64,000 nucleotides of DNA from SKHV01 sp963678565 (GCA_963678565.1 OY782875.1:2976001-3040000); one strand, 5' to 3'; shown: positions 24,354 through 33,578, counted from the first letter of the stretch. Translations and numbers: made by a program. The notes: generated by a model from the letters alone, not told the origin.

Positions 24354-24710
24354 TTAAACGATTTCTTGAGTAATGTGCGTGGTAATTTTCTCATGATAAT
24401 TAGCAAAACGTTGATCAAGCATATGTACCTCTAATTGTTTCTTCCATTCTTCTGCTTGAGCAGAAAGCTCCATTAACCTCTTATTATTATCGGTATTTAA
24501 AAAGTCCTCTTTTTGCTTTTTCACAAAACAATGAAAATCACCAAGCCAAGTTTCATATCCTTGTAAAAACTCCTTTTGTTCTTTATTTAAAGCTTCATCG
24601 TTATGGTAACCGAAGAATGAAGCAGAAACTGCAGGAGCAACAGCAGCAGCTCCAATTGACAATCCAAGTTTTCTTAAAAAATCTTTCCGACTTTGTTTCA
24701 ATTTACTCAT
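24354..24710 (-). CDS. Small protein with a Tat-like signal, unknown function
   Basis: This protein of 118 residues starts with SRKDFLRKLG followed by an alanine-rich hydrophobic stretch, a Tat-type signal in which the twin pair is Arg-Lys. The mature part (about residues 35-118) is charged and helical with possible coiled-coil character (ELSAQAEEWKKQLEVH). No cofactor motif is seen. The gene is alone and convergent with the cox operon. Whether it is exported by Tat or only tethered cannot be told from the sequence. Confidence 0.6.
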   Translation of the reverse strand: MSKLKQSRKDFLRKLGLSIGAAAVAPAVSASFFGYHNDEALNKEQKEFLQGYETWLGDFHCFVKKQKEDFLNTDNNKRLMELSAQAEEWKKQLEVHMLDQRFANYHEKITTHITQEIV

Positions 24711-25264
24711 AATATTAAAATATAGATCGATAATTAAAGAAACGAATGTCGACTAAAATTGTTTAACGAATCATCAATAGAAATGATCATTTTTTAAAAG
24801 AATGTAGGAAATAATGAAGCATCATGGCTTTGGAACCTAATTACCACTAAAATTTAAAAGTAAAAATTCAGCAGAATAATAAGATTTAGCATCGATTTTA
24901 GATGCAGTCTGAAAAGTGAATACACTCAATTTATGCCAAGCTTATACAAAAAAATAACCTCCGGTATCTGGAAATACAGGAGGTTCTGGAAATTCTGAAT
25001 TGGTTATGGAAATTCAAACTATAAATTTCTATTCTATCGAGACAAATTTCATCCCATTCGTCTCGAATGCCTTATTTTTAAAGACATTTCAAATGTCTAT
25101 TATTCTTTCTTAATATAAAAATTTATGTAGTGAATGCCTCTATTGTGGGATGAATCGGAATCATCGTGGGACGAAATTGACCATATAGGGATAAATTTAA
25201 CGGTGCTTGTGCCAATGAAAATTTATTATCATATTCGTAGTGTAAATTCAAAACAGAAAAACAA
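24711..25264. other. Intergenic stretch before the LytTR regulator
   Basis: No gene is seen in about 550 bp. It holds an inverted repeat AACCTCC/GGAGGTT near 24957-24986 and a second one CGAGAC/GTCTCG at about 25039-25062. Direct repeats GTGGGATGAA (25145) and GTGGGACGAA (25166) precede the regulator gene. Confidence 0.5.
25145..25175 (+). promoter_or_regulatory. Candidate LytTR-type direct repeats
   Basis: GTGGGATGAA (25145-25154) and GTGGGACGAA (25166-25175) are direct repeats with starts 21 bp apart, two helical turns, 90-120 bp upstream of a gene encoding a LytTR DNA-binding protein. LytTR regulators bind paired direct repeats of about this spacing, so autoregulation is possible. Related sequence (GGGATGAAA) also occurs on the opposite strand near 25050. 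Confidence 0.4.
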
Positions 25265-26104
25265 GTGAACTATAAGCAAAGTATACCTGATTATTTAACA
25301 AATCGGAAAAATACAATTATACAAACTGTATTTACCGCCATATTTGCTTATGTTTTTATAAATATATACCAACCATTTGGTGCCGAAAACTGGTATAAAA
25401 TAAACGAACTTCAATTTAGGGTCTTTTCTCTACTGGTCGTTGTAACAGGAATGATGGTTATTATTTTAACCCGAACATTACTCCTTTTACTTAAACGAAG
25501 TCACGAAATCACTCTTGCCTTATTTATTTGGCTAATTACTGCAGAAGTTGTTCTCATGGCAGGTTTTTATACCTCCTTTGAAATATTTTTGTTAGACGAC
25601 AATAGGAAAGCGCATTTACTTTTTATTAATGCCATGCAAAATGTGGTACTAATTCTGCTCATTCCTTATCTGTTAAGTTCCTTATTTTTCGCCTGGACCG
25701 ACATTAAAACGAAATTAGAACAAGTTATTCAGCAATTTAGAGATCCAAAAGAAGTTTTCATCCATTTTAAGGACGAAAAAGATAAAGTTCGAATTTCGTT
25801 AAAACTTGCGGATGTATTGTATTTTGAATCGACAGATAATTATGTTAAAATAATTTATCGCGACAACGATAAGGTAAAGCACACCTTAATTAGAATTACC
25901 TTAAAAGCTTTAGTCGAAAATCTTTCCAACTATCCAATTTATCGTTGTCATCGGAAATATGCAGTAAACGTTAGTAACGTAAAGCTTCTAAAAAAAGGAA
26001 AAAAGAATTACTTTATTGTATTAAATGACAGTTCAGAAACAGAAATTTCAGTTTCGAAAACTTATGAAGAAATCATCTTGAAAAATATTTCCTTAAAATC
26101 ATAG
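25265..26104 (+). CDS. Membrane-bound LytTR-family transcriptional regulator
   Basis: This 279-residue protein has four predicted membrane helices (about residues 18-145) followed by a LytTR DNA-binding domain (about 175-275) with the typical YFESTDNYVKI and RCHRKYAVNVSNV segments. There is no receiver or kinase domain, so it is a one-component regulator that may respond to a membrane or small-molecule signal. The start is GTG 25265. The mnmD gene follows after one base, but its function suggests no regulatory link. The target genes are unknown; candidate sites lie upstream of its own gene. Confidence 0.88.
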   Translation: MNYKQSIPDYLTNRKNTIIQTVFTAIFAYVFINIYQPFGAENWYKINELQFRVFSLLVVVTGMMVIILTRTLLLLLKRSHEITLALFIWLITAEVVLMAGFYTSFEIFLLDDNRKAHLLFINAMQNVVLILLIPYLLSSLFFAWTDIKTKLEQVIQQFRDPKEVFIHFKDEKDKVRISLKLADVLYFESTDNYVKIIYRDNDKVKHTLIRITLKALVENLSNYPIYRCHRKYAVNVSNVKLLKKGKKNYFIVLNDSSETEISVSKTYEEIILKNISLKS

Positions 26105-26105
26105 A

Positions 26106-26768
26106 ATGACCCATAGAAAAATCGAAACAACAGAAGATGGTTCCTCTACCCTATTTGTTCCTGAATTAGAAGAACATTATCATTCAATACACGGAGCCAT
26201 TCAAGAATCAAACCATGTATTTATCGAAGCAGGATTACAACAATTAACTCAAGCAGATATTGTGATTTTCGAAGTTGGTTTTGGTACTGGTTTAAACGCT
26301 TTATTGAGCTATTTACATGCTGCTAAAACCAAACAAAATGTAAAATACATTACCATTGAGAAGTATCCGATAACACAGGAAGAAATAGCAACCTTAAACT
26401 ATCCAAAGCAATTAAATACCTCTCGAAATATTTTCGAAAAAATTCATTCTTCTAATTGGAATCATTGGGAATCGATCTCAGAAACCTTTCAATTATTCAA
26501 AATCCTTGGCGATCTACAAAGTACAGATTTAAAGGATCTTCCACCATTCAACATCATCTTCTTCGATGCCTTTGCACCCAACAAACAGCCAAAACTTTGG
26601 AAACAAGAAACCTACTTAAAGATCTATAAAAATTCAGCAAACAATTCAATTTTCACTACCTATTGTGCAAAAGGCATTGTTCGAAGAGATTTGCAAGCGG
26701 TTGGGTTTAAAATGGAAAGAATTCCAGGTCCTCCGGGTAAAAAAGAGATGTTAAGGGGAATAAAGTAG
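26106..26768 (+). CDS. mnmD: tRNA U34 methyltransferase MnmD
   Basis: This 220-residue cytoplasmic enzyme uses S-adenosylmethionine to methylate 5-aminomethyl-2-thiouridine at wobble position 34 of tRNA, the last step to mnm5s2U. The SAM site FEVGFGTGLNAL is at about residues 55-66, then FDAFAPNKQPKLW and TYCAKGIVRRDL with the closing RIPGPPGKKEMLR signature. It corresponds to the N-terminal half of MnmC; the oxidase half is absent, as in many Bacteroidetes and Gram-positive bacteria. It starts one base after the regulator gene. Confidence 0.93.
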   Translation: MTHRKIETTEDGSSTLFVPELEEHYHSIHGAIQESNHVFIEAGLQQLTQADIVIFEVGFGTGLNALLSYLHAAKTKQNVKYITIEKYPITQEEIATLNYPKQLNTSRNIFEKIHSSNWNHWESISETFQLFKILGDLQSTDLKDLPPFNIIFFDAFAPNKQPKLWKQETYLKIYKNSANNSIFTTYCAKGIVRRDLQAVGFKMERIPGPPGKKEMLRGIK

Positions 26769-26825
26769 TCGATTCCTTTCTACTTGATCAATTTTAATTA
26801 TTTTCGTGGCTAAAATTTATTAATT

Positions 26826-27428
26826 ATGGCTTTTGAATCACAAGATGAAAAATTTAGCTACGCCATTGGCTTAAGTTTGGCAAGTAATTTATTACAATCA
26901 GGTATTAAAAGTGTTGAAATGAACTCAATGTTTGAGGCCATTGCTGACGTACTACAAGGCAAGCAACCTCAACTAACTCCAGAAGACGCAAATAAGGTTA
27001 TAACTGAATTTTTCGAAGAACAACAAGGCTCACAAGGCGCAGAAAACGAAAAAGAAGGTACTGCATTTTTAGCAGAAAATGCTAAAGTTGATGGAGTAAA
27101 CATCCTTGAAAGTGGTCTTCAATATACTGTAATTACGGAAGGAACAGGAGAAAAACCCAAAGCATCAGACCAAGTAAAATGTCATTATCACGGTACTTTG
27201 GTAAATGGTAATGTATTCGATAGTTCAGTAGAACGCGGCGAACCAGCTGTATTCCCGGTTAATGGTGTAATTGCAGGTTGGGTTGAAGCATTGCAAATGA
27301 TGAATACAGGTTCAAAATGGAGATTATTTGTACCACCACACTTGGCTTATGGTGATCAAGGAGCAGGTGGCGCTATTGGGCCAAAGGCAACATTGATTTT
27401 CGATGTTGAATTATTAGAAATCGTATAG
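26826..27428 (+). CDS. FKBP-type peptidyl-prolyl isomerase (cytoplasmic, FklB-like)
   Basis: This 200-residue protein lacks a signal peptide. The N-terminal helical dimerisation region (residues 1-75) is followed by an FKBP domain with GLQYTVI, NGNVFDSSVERGEP, VIAGWVEALQMM and AYGDQGAGGAIGP. It is a paralogue of the protein at 14285 and of the lipoprotein encoded 30 bp downstream. It probably assists folding of cytoplasmic proteins. Confidence 0.92.
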   Translation: MAFESQDEKFSYAIGLSLASNLLQSGIKSVEMNSMFEAIADVLQGKQPQLTPEDANKVITEFFEEQQGSQGAENEKEGTAFLAENAKVDGVNILESGLQYTVITEGTGEKPKASDQVKCHYHGTLVNGNVFDSSVERGEPAVFPVNGVIAGWVEALQMMNTGSKWRLFVPPHLAYGDQGAGGAIGPKATLIFDVELLEIV

Positions 27429-27457
27429 ACTAACTCAAAAGAATTAAAAATAAACAG

Positions 27458-28144
27458 ATGAAAACTAAATTATCAATCGTAATCGTAGCAGTAGTTGCTA
27501 TGTTTAGCGCATGTAGCGAAGGTTCAATCTCTTCGGCTAAAGTTGAAACCGCTAACGACTCGTTAAGCTATGCACTTGGAATGTTAATTGGAAACAATTT
27601 AGCCACAGACTTTGACAAAGTTAATTATGCAGTAATGGCTAAAGCAATGGAAGAAGCAAATGCCGACTCCGGAGAAGTTCTTTTTGGCGATTTAAATGAA
27701 GCAAACATGTTTGTTCAAAACTACATGCAAGCTATTCAAGAACAAAAAGGTCAAGCAAACATCGAAAAAGGTCAAGCTTTCCTTGAAGAAAATGCAGCAA
27801 GAGAGGAAGTAGCTGTTACTGAAAGTGGTCTTCAATACGAAGTAATTACTGAAGGCACTGGCGAAAAACCAACTGCAGAAAGCACAGTAAAAGTACATTA
27901 CCACGGGACTACAATTGATGGAACTGTTTTCGACAGCTCTGTTGAACGCGGCGAGCCAGTTGAATTCCCATTAAACGGGGTGATTGCTGGATGGACTGAA
28001 GGCGTACAATTAATGTCTGTTGGATCGAAATACAAATTATATGTTCCTTCTGACTTAGCCTACGGTGCTCGTGGTGCAGGTGGTCCTATTGGTCCAAATG
28101 AGACATTGATTTTCGAAGTTGAACTATTAGAAATTGTAAAATAA
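27458..28144 (+). CDS. FKBP-type peptidyl-prolyl isomerase lipoprotein
   Basis: This 228-residue lipoprotein (lipobox FSAC, Cys19) has an FkpA-like helical N-terminal region and a canonical C-terminal FKBP domain (GTVFDSSVERGEP, VIAGWTEGVQLM, AYGARGAGGPIGP). It should work as a folding helper in the periplasm. It forms an operon with the cytoplasmic paralogue upstream and the DUF3127 gene 9 bp downstream, probably the result of a local duplication with new cell location. Confidence 0.92.
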   Translation: MKTKLSIVIVAVVAMFSACSEGSISSAKVETANDSLSYALGMLIGNNLATDFDKVNYAVMAKAMEEANADSGEVLFGDLNEANMFVQNYMQAIQEQKGQANIEKGQAFLEENAAREEVAVTESGLQYEVITEGTGEKPTAESTVKVHYHGTTIDGTVFDSSVERGEPVEFPLNGVIAGWTEGVQLMSVGSKYKLYVPSDLAYGARGAGGPIGPNETLIFEVELLEIVK

Positions 28145-28153
28145 GGTATTTAA

Positions 28154-28525
28154 ATGAGTTTAGAAGTAAAAGGAGTTCTTGAGCAAATTTTACCGATTCA
28201 ATCGGGAACCAGCAAGGCAGGAAAAGAGTGGAGTAAGCAAGAATTTGTTATCGAAACAGAAGATCAGTTTCCGAAGAAAATTTGCTTTACTTTATTTGGT
28301 GATAAAAGTTCATTACTCGATGGTTTCCAACAAGGAGATACAGTAAATGTTGCTTTTAATGTCGAATCACGTGAATTTAACGGAAGATGGTTTCACAACA
28401 TCAATGCATGGAAGATAACCAACGAAGCAGCAGGTCAAACACCTGCTGCTCCTGACTTTGGTGAAATTCCTCCTCCAAATGAGGACCTGAGTAGTTCTGA
28501 ACCCAACAATGATTTACCATTTTAA
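28154..28525 (+). CDS. DUF3127 OB-fold protein with an SSB-like acidic tail
   Basis: This 123-residue protein has a DUF3127 domain (about residues 1-95), a small beta barrel resembling the OB fold of single-strand-binding proteins (EVKGVLEQILP, FTLFGDK, VAFNVESREFNGRWFHNINAWKI). After a Pro/Asn-rich linker it ends in DLPF, the same type of acidic C-terminal tip (D-x-PF) by which SSB recruits replication and repair proteins. DNA or RNA binding is therefore likely by inference. It is the last gene of the FKBP operon, followed by a strong terminator. Confidence 0.8.
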   Translation: MSLEVKGVLEQILPIQSGTSKAGKEWSKQEFVIETEDQFPKKICFTLFGDKSSLLDGFQQGDTVNVAFNVESREFNGRWFHNINAWKITNEAAGQTPAAPDFGEIPPPNEDLSSSEPNNDLPF

Positions 28526-28542
28526 ATCAACAATAACAATCT

Positions 28543-28574
28543 AAAAAAGACGCTTTAACGAGCGTCTTTTTTTT
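28543..28574 (+). terminator. Rho-independent terminator after the DUF3127 gene
   Basis: The stem AAAGACGCT/AGCGTCTTT with a short loop and a long T run lies 18 bp after the stop codon. Confidence 0.88.
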
Positions 28575-28903
28575 TGTCGAAAAATTGCCCCCTCCCTATC
28601 GTTCTCTACAAATTTACTTTTCCCTCAAAAGCGGCCTGTAGATAGATACAAACGTCATTTTATTGAAAGGTGAAGCTTTGTAGTTTTCCATGCGCCTTCA
28701 AAATTTGAATTTGCCTTGTAGATACCTACACGACCTTTTGAAACTTCAATTTAGAATGCCGCAATCTTACCCGATTCGGGGTAAGTAAGCAACTGCTTGT
28801 GCCAAACTTAGCTATTTTGGTGAAGCAAGAAATGGTTTCGGCCATTGCCAAGCACCAATTAAGCTGATCGAAAAAGATTCGCGATGTGTTCGTAAGTAGG
28901 AAA
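28575..28903. other. Intergenic stretch without recognisable genes
   Basis: No gene of useful length is seen. The stretch holds two similar patches (TGTAGATAGATACA near 28635 and TTGTAGATACCTACA near 28716) and a small palindrome CTTACCC/GGGTAAG at 28766-28785. This could be the decayed remains of a repeat or a small RNA; neither is supported strongly. Confidence 0.4.
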
Positions 28904-28904
28904 C

Positions 28905-28936
28905 AAAAAAATAGGCGTCCAAAAATGAACGCCTAT
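28905..28936 (-). terminator. Rho-independent terminator after asnB
   Basis: On the minus strand the stem ATAGGCGT/ACGCCTAT with a loop of 10 nt is followed by seven T, 22 bp after the asnB stop. Confidence 0.9.
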
Positions 28937-28958
28937 AACTATATCTTGTAAATTCAAT

Positions 28959-30635
28959 TTACTTTTTAAAACCTTCGCTTTGGTCGTGAACACCAGCCAT
29001 TGCTCTACCCGATGGGTCGGCATTATTTCTGAACGACTCGTCCCAAGCTAAAGCTTCAGCAGTACTACATGCAATCGAAGGAATCGAAGGCACACATTTA
29101 GCTGCACTATCAGAAGGGAAATGACTTTCGAAAATGGTGCGGTAACGATATTCCTCTTTCGACATTGGTGTATTGATCGGGAATTTGTATTTAGCGTTCA
29201 ACATCATTTCATCGCTTACCTCTTTTTCTGCGATATCTTTCAAGCCGTCAATCCAGCCATAGCCCACACCGTCAGAAAATTGTTCTTTTTGTCTCCAAGC
29301 CACGCTTTCAGGTAAGATATCTTCGAATGCTTTACGAACAACCCATTTTTCAATACGACCATTTTTGATCATTTTATCTTCAGGGTTCAAACGCATTGCT
29401 GTATCGATAAATTCTTTGTCTAAGAAAGGAACACGGCCTTCAACTCCCCACGCCGCTAAAGCTTTGTTTGCACGCAAACAGTCGAACATATTCAACTTAT
29501 TTAGTTTACGCAAAGTTTCTTCGTGAAATTCTTTTGCATTGGGCGCTTTATGGAAGTATAAATATCCTCCAAATAACTCATCAGCTCCTTCTCCGGTTAA
29601 TACCATTTTAATGCCCATCGACTTTATTACACGAGCCAATAGGTACATTGGAGTAGCTGCGCGAATTGTAGTTACATCATAAGTTTCCAAATGATAAATT
29701 ACATCGCTAATCGCATCTAAACCTTCTTGTATTGTATAATGAATTTCGTGATGAATTGTTCCGATATGATCTGCAACTTTTTTGGCAGCAATTAAATCAG
29801 GTGATCCCTCTAAACCAACACAAAAAGAGTGTAGTTGTGGCCACCAAGCCATTTTCTCTTCTTTCGATTCGATTCTTTGCGCTGCATATAATTTCGCAAC
29901 AGCACTTGTTACTGAAGAATCTAAGCCCCCCGATAATAATACCCCATAAGGCACATCAGACATCAACTGACGATGTACTGCAGACTCCATTGCTTCTTTA
30001 AGCTCCGGAACACTGGTTGAATTATCTTTAACATTATCGTAGTCTGTCCAATCGCGATTCCACCAACGTTTGATTTCACCGTCTTTGCTATACAAATAGT
30101 GTGCAGGAGGGAATTCCTGAATTGTTTTACAATAGCCTTCTAAAGATTTCAATTCAGAAGCCACGTAAAACTGACCTTTTTCGTCCCATCCCATATACAA
30201 TGGAATAATACCGATATGGTCGCGTGCAATTAAATAAGAATCATTTTCTTCGTCGTACAAACAGAAAGCAAAAATTCCGTTCATATCATCAATAAAGTTG
30301 ATTCCTTTTTCGCGGTATAATGCAAGAATGACTTCGCAGTCCGATCCGGTTAAGTACTCGTAATTATCTTTAGTTTGTTCGCGAATTTCTTTATGATTAT
30401 AGATTTCGCCATTAACCCCAAGAATTAATTTCTTATCCTTACTATAAAGTGGTTGTCCTCCCGATTCAGGATCAACAATTGAAAGACGCTCGTGAGCAAT
30501 GATCGCTTTCTCTCCACAATAAATACCCGACCAGTCTGGTCCACGATGACGAATCTTTTTTGATTGCTCTAAAACTTTTGATCTTAACGACAAGGCGTCT
30601 GCTTTTAGATCAAAAACACCTACAATTCCGCACAT
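28959..30635 (-). CDS. asnB: Asparagine synthase B (glutamine-hydrolysing)
   Basis: This 558-residue enzyme makes asparagine from aspartate, glutamine and ATP. The N-terminal Ntn-hydrolase glutaminase domain starts MCGIVG with catalytic Cys2 and shows RLSIVDPESGGQPL and VNGEIYNH; the C-terminal synthetase domain holds the PP-loop LLSGGLDSS near residue 235 and the TGEGADELFGGY segment. The length matches E. coli AsnB. The gene stands alone with its own terminator. The C-terminal PSGRAMAGVHDQ segment is typical of the family. Confidence 0.97.
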   Translation of the reverse strand: MCGIVGVFDLKADALSLRSKVLEQSKKIRHRGPDWSGIYCGEKAIIAHERLSIVDPESGGQPLYSKDKKLILGVNGEIYNHKEIREQTKDNYEYLTGSDCEVILALYREKGINFIDDMNGIFAFCLYDEENDSYLIARDHIGIIPLYMGWDEKGQFYVASELKSLEGYCKTIQEFPPAHYLYSKDGEIKRWWNRDWTDYDNVKDNSTSVPELKEAMESAVHRQLMSDVPYGVLLSGGLDSSVTSAVAKLYAAQRIESKEEKMAWWPQLHSFCVGLEGSPDLIAAKKVADHIGTIHHEIHYTIQEGLDAISDVIYHLETYDVTTIRAATPMYLLARVIKSMGIKMVLTGEGADELFGGYLYFHKAPNAKEFHEETLRKLNKLNMFDCLRANKALAAWGVEGRVPFLDKEFIDTAMRLNPEDKMIKNGRIEKWVVRKAFEDILPESVAWRQKEQFSDGVGYGWIDGLKDIAEKEVSDEMMLNAKYKFPINTPMSKEEYRYRTIFESHFPSDSAAKCVPSIPSIACSTAEALAWDESFRNNADPSGRAMAGVHDQSEGFKK

Positions 30636-30879
30636 AATTGCTTTATATTTATAATACCTTTATTTATTTCAATCTTTTATGGTGCAATAATAACATTTTG
30701 TCAATGAAAATCAAAAAATACCTAGCATTTAGAAACCATATCAACAAAAAGACAATCTATTTTCCACCACAAAACCTTTTTTCTTCAATTCTCACCCTAA
30801 AAAAACACACCATCTCCTGAAAAATAATCTATTTTTATTTCAAGCACCCCCTAAATTTAATAGGGTGGATGAATAATAT

Positions 30880-31980
30880 TTACACATTAAATCTAAAATG
30901 CATAATATCACCATCTTGAACAATATATTCTTTTCCTTCGATTGCAATCTTACCTGCCTCTCTACAAGCCGATTCAGACCCTAAAGTTACATAATCGTTG
31001 TACTTAATAACTTCAGCTCGGATAAAACCTTTTTCGAAATCGGTATGAATTACACCTGCTGCTCCCGGTGCCTTTGTACCTTTTTTATAGGTCCATGCTC
31101 TGGTCTCAACTTCACCAGTGGTAAAATAGGTTTCTAAATTTAATAATTTATAAGCAGCATGAATTAATTTATTCACACCTGGCTCTTCCAAACCAAGGTC
31201 TTCTAAAAATAGTTGTTTCTCCTCGTAAGTTTCCAATTCGGCAATATCGGCTTCAGTAGCTGCAGCAATTACGATGGTTTCAGCATCTTCGTCTTTTACG
31301 GCTTCTTTTACTGCATTAACGAAATCATTACCTTCTTTAGCCGATGCTTCATCGACGTTACAAACATACATCACCGGCTTTGAAGTAAGTAACATAAACT
31401 CTTCAACAATTTCTTTCTCACTATCGGTAAGATCAATCGCACGAACTGAGATTCCTTGTAACAAATGATCTTTTACCTTGTTGGCCGTATCGAAAATCTT
31501 TCTTGCTTCTTTATTCGATGCATCTTTGGCTTGACGCTGAACTTTTGTAATTCGGGCCTCGATGGTTTCTAAATCCTTCAACTGTAATTCAGTATCGATT
31601 ACCTCTTTGTCGCGCACCGGATCAATTGACCCATCCACGTGCGTTATATTTTCATTTTCGTAACAACGCAACACATGAATTACTGCATCTGTTTCGCGGA
31701 TGTTTGCCAAAAACTGGTTTCCTAATCCTTCTCCTTTACTAGCACCTTTTACCAAACCAGCAATATCAACAATTTCAACAGTTGTTGGTATAATTTTAGT
31801 CGGCTTGTCAATTGCTGCCAGTTTTATTAATCGATCGTCGGGAACAGTAATTACGCCAACGTTTGGTTCAATTGTACAAAACGGGAAGTTCGCCGACTGA
31901 GCTTTTGAACTTGATAAACAATTGAATAATGTTGATTTACCTACATTGGGTAATCCTACAATACCACACTTTAATGCCAT
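30880..31980 (-). CDS. ychF: Redox-regulated ATPase YchF
   Basis: This 366-residue TRAFAC-class P-loop protein prefers ATP to GTP and binds ribosomes. G1 is GLPNVGKST (residues 8-16), G3 DIAGLV near 70, then a coiled-coil arm (residues 130-200) and a C-terminal TGS domain ending DIMHFRFNV. It is a universally conserved, probably stress-linked protein. No operon partner is obvious; the gap upstream is about 200 bp. Confidence 0.96.
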   Translation of the reverse strand: MALKCGIVGLPNVGKSTLFNCLSSSKAQSANFPFCTIEPNVGVITVPDDRLIKLAAIDKPTKIIPTTVEIVDIAGLVKGASKGEGLGNQFLANIRETDAVIHVLRCYENENITHVDGSIDPVRDKEVIDTELQLKDLETIEARITKVQRQAKDASNKEARKIFDTANKVKDHLLQGISVRAIDLTDSEKEIVEEFMLLTSKPVMYVCNVDEASAKEGNDFVNAVKEAVKDEDAETIVIAAATEADIAELETYEEKQLFLEDLGLEEPGVNKLIHAAYKLLNLETYFTTGEVETRAWTYKKGTKAPGAAGVIHTDFEKGFIRAEVIKYNDYVTLGSESACREAGKIAIEGKEYIVQDGDIMHFRFNV

Positions 31981-32129
31981 TCTTTCTTAATGTTTTATTA
32001 TTGCGGCTGCAAAAATAGCCTTTATTATTAAAAATCTGATTGATATAGCCTTAGATATTTGATAGATTTAATAGAAATCAGAGAAAATAATATCAATTTA
32101 TCAAAATAAGACCAACTTAAGGGAAAATA

Positions 32130-32163
32130 AAAAGAGGAAAAGTCTTCACTTTTCCTCTTTTTA
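32130..32163 (-). terminator. Rho-independent terminator of the pdf-prohibitin-DUF4293 cluster
   Basis: A perfect stem AAAGAGGAAAAGT/ACTTTTCCTCTTT with a 4-nt loop and flanking A and T tracts lies 20 bp after the DUF4293 stop codon. Confidence 0.85.
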
Positions 32164-32183
32164 TTAGATCATTAAATCTATTT

Positions 32184-32642
32184 TTAACGTATTCTGTCAA
32201 CAGATCGAACTAGTGCTTCGTCTTTTCCAATAGAACGAATTGCCAAATAATTCAAAATAATTGCCACAATTGGAAATGCCATTGGGATTTTGTAAGCTAC
32301 CAAATTACCCTCCATTTCTTTAAATGGAGAATAAATTTTCCACCAAGAGAATGCAATTAACCCTACCATCAATAAAATGTTGTAAGTGCTTAATCGCAAT
32401 TGCAACACTCTTTTCTTATATGAAAAGATAATTACAAACTGGAGTATTACAATTATTGCACCTAAAATGGTTAAGTCTATTAAATTGGTATTCAACTCTC
32501 CACCAGAAACTTGTGTCATTTTGGTGAGCGTGAATGAATAAATACCGCTGTCGACCACAACGTTTCCAATTTCCGTCCATCCCATTACTGCAATTAATAC
32601 AGCTGCGACCGTTAAATAAAATGTTTGTATTCTTTGTAACAT
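32184..32642 (-). CDS. DUF4293 family four-helix membrane protein
   Basis: This protein has about 152 residues, if ATG 32642 (MLQRIQTFYLTVA) is used; the open extension to 32687 adds 15 polar residues not typical of the family. Four hydrophobic helices are visible, and the early MLQRIQTFYL and the late RSIGKDEALVRSVDRIR tail are characteristic of DUF4293, found in Bacteroidetes. Function is unknown. It lies about 110 bp downstream of the prohibitin gene. Confidence 0.8.
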   Translation of the reverse strand: MLQRIQTFYLTVAAVLIAVMGWTEIGNVVVDSGIYSFTLTKMTQVSGGELNTNLIDLTILGAIIVILQFVIIFSYKKRVLQLRLSTYNILLMVGLIAFSWWKIYSPFKEMEGNLVAYKIPMAFPIVAIILNYLAIRSIGKDEALVRSVDRIR

Positions 32643-32755
32643 AAATCTATTTTTTTGCTTATTAATTAAATGCTTTGCGTCAAACAATCCTCACGCAAAA
32701 CATTTAAGAGCTGCAAAAATAAACCTTTTGCTTTTTTATACAATCAAATTTGTGC

Positions 32756-33568
32756 TTAGTTATTTCCTAAGATTAGTGGTAAACCATCTTTACCACTGCC
32801 AATAACCACAACTTTTGAATTTGGCGATTCTCCTAATTTCAATGTGGCTTCAATTCCTCGCATGCGAAGTAATTCAGGTGTTAAACTCGAATTAATAATT
32901 TTATTGGCACGTGCTTCACCTTCTGCTTCAATACGCAATTTCTCCGCTTCACTTTTAGCACTTTGCAATTTAAACTGGTAAGCTAATGCTTCTTGCTCTT
33001 GTTTTAATTTATTCTCAATTGCTTCCTTAATTTGTGCTGGCAGACTAATTGAACGGATCAAAAGTGCTGTCATTTCGATGTTATTATTTTCTAAAACAAC
33101 TCCGGTTTCCTGAATAATAGCAGATTCTACTTCATTACGTTTTGTTGAGTAGATTTCTTCGGCTGTATAACGACCTGTTACACGACGTACCGAAGAGCGC
33201 ACTTCGGGAATAACCAAATTATTCACAAAATTTCCACGAAACTGTTCATGCAAATAACCAATTTTATCAGGAATTGGGTAAAAACGTACGGTAATATCCA
33301 TATTCACTGAAAGACCGTTTTTATCTAAAACATCCATTCTTTCTTCGCGCTGCTGTTCAGCTACATCGTATCTAATTATACGATTCCAAGGAGCAATAGC
33401 ATGAAATCCGGGAGCAAAGACACGATCCTTGTCTAGTCCTTCAGAAAAAGGTTTAAACTGAACTGCACGTTCTGTTTCTCTTAAAACAAAAAATGTTCTT
33501 CCTCCAAATATTATTAACAACAATGCAACACCGATAAGTACTGCTAATCCGATTGATTTCTTATTCAT
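32756..33568 (-). CDS. Prohibitin/SPFH-family membrane protein
   Basis: This 270-residue protein has an N-terminal membrane helix (about residues 7-27) and an SPFH/band-7 domain (about 30-200) followed by a coiled-coil region rich in Glu, Lys and Ala (KLQSAKSEAEKLRIEAEGEARA). Prohibitins form ring-like membrane scaffolds that often hold FtsH-type proteases. It is 10 bp downstream of a lipoprotein peptide deformylase gene, so the two may share a role in envelope protein quality, which is inference. Confidence 0.9.
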   Translation of the reverse strand: MNKKSIGLAVLIGVALLLIIFGGRTFFVLRETERAVQFKPFSEGLDKDRVFAPGFHAIAPWNRIIRYDVAEQQREERMDVLDKNGLSVNMDITVRFYPIPDKIGYLHEQFRGNFVNNLVIPEVRSSVRRVTGRYTAEEIYSTKRNEVESAIIQETGVVLENNNIEMTALLIRSISLPAQIKEAIENKLKQEQEALAYQFKLQSAKSEAEKLRIEAEGEARANKIINSSLTPELLRMRGIEATLKLGESPNSKVVVIGSGKDGLPLILGNN

Positions 33569-33578
33569 AACTTATTTA

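Noticed and set aside
24711..25264. Possible 6S or other structured RNA in the 550-bp gap
   Set aside because: Only short inverted repeats are visible; no conserved RNA architecture could be recognised.
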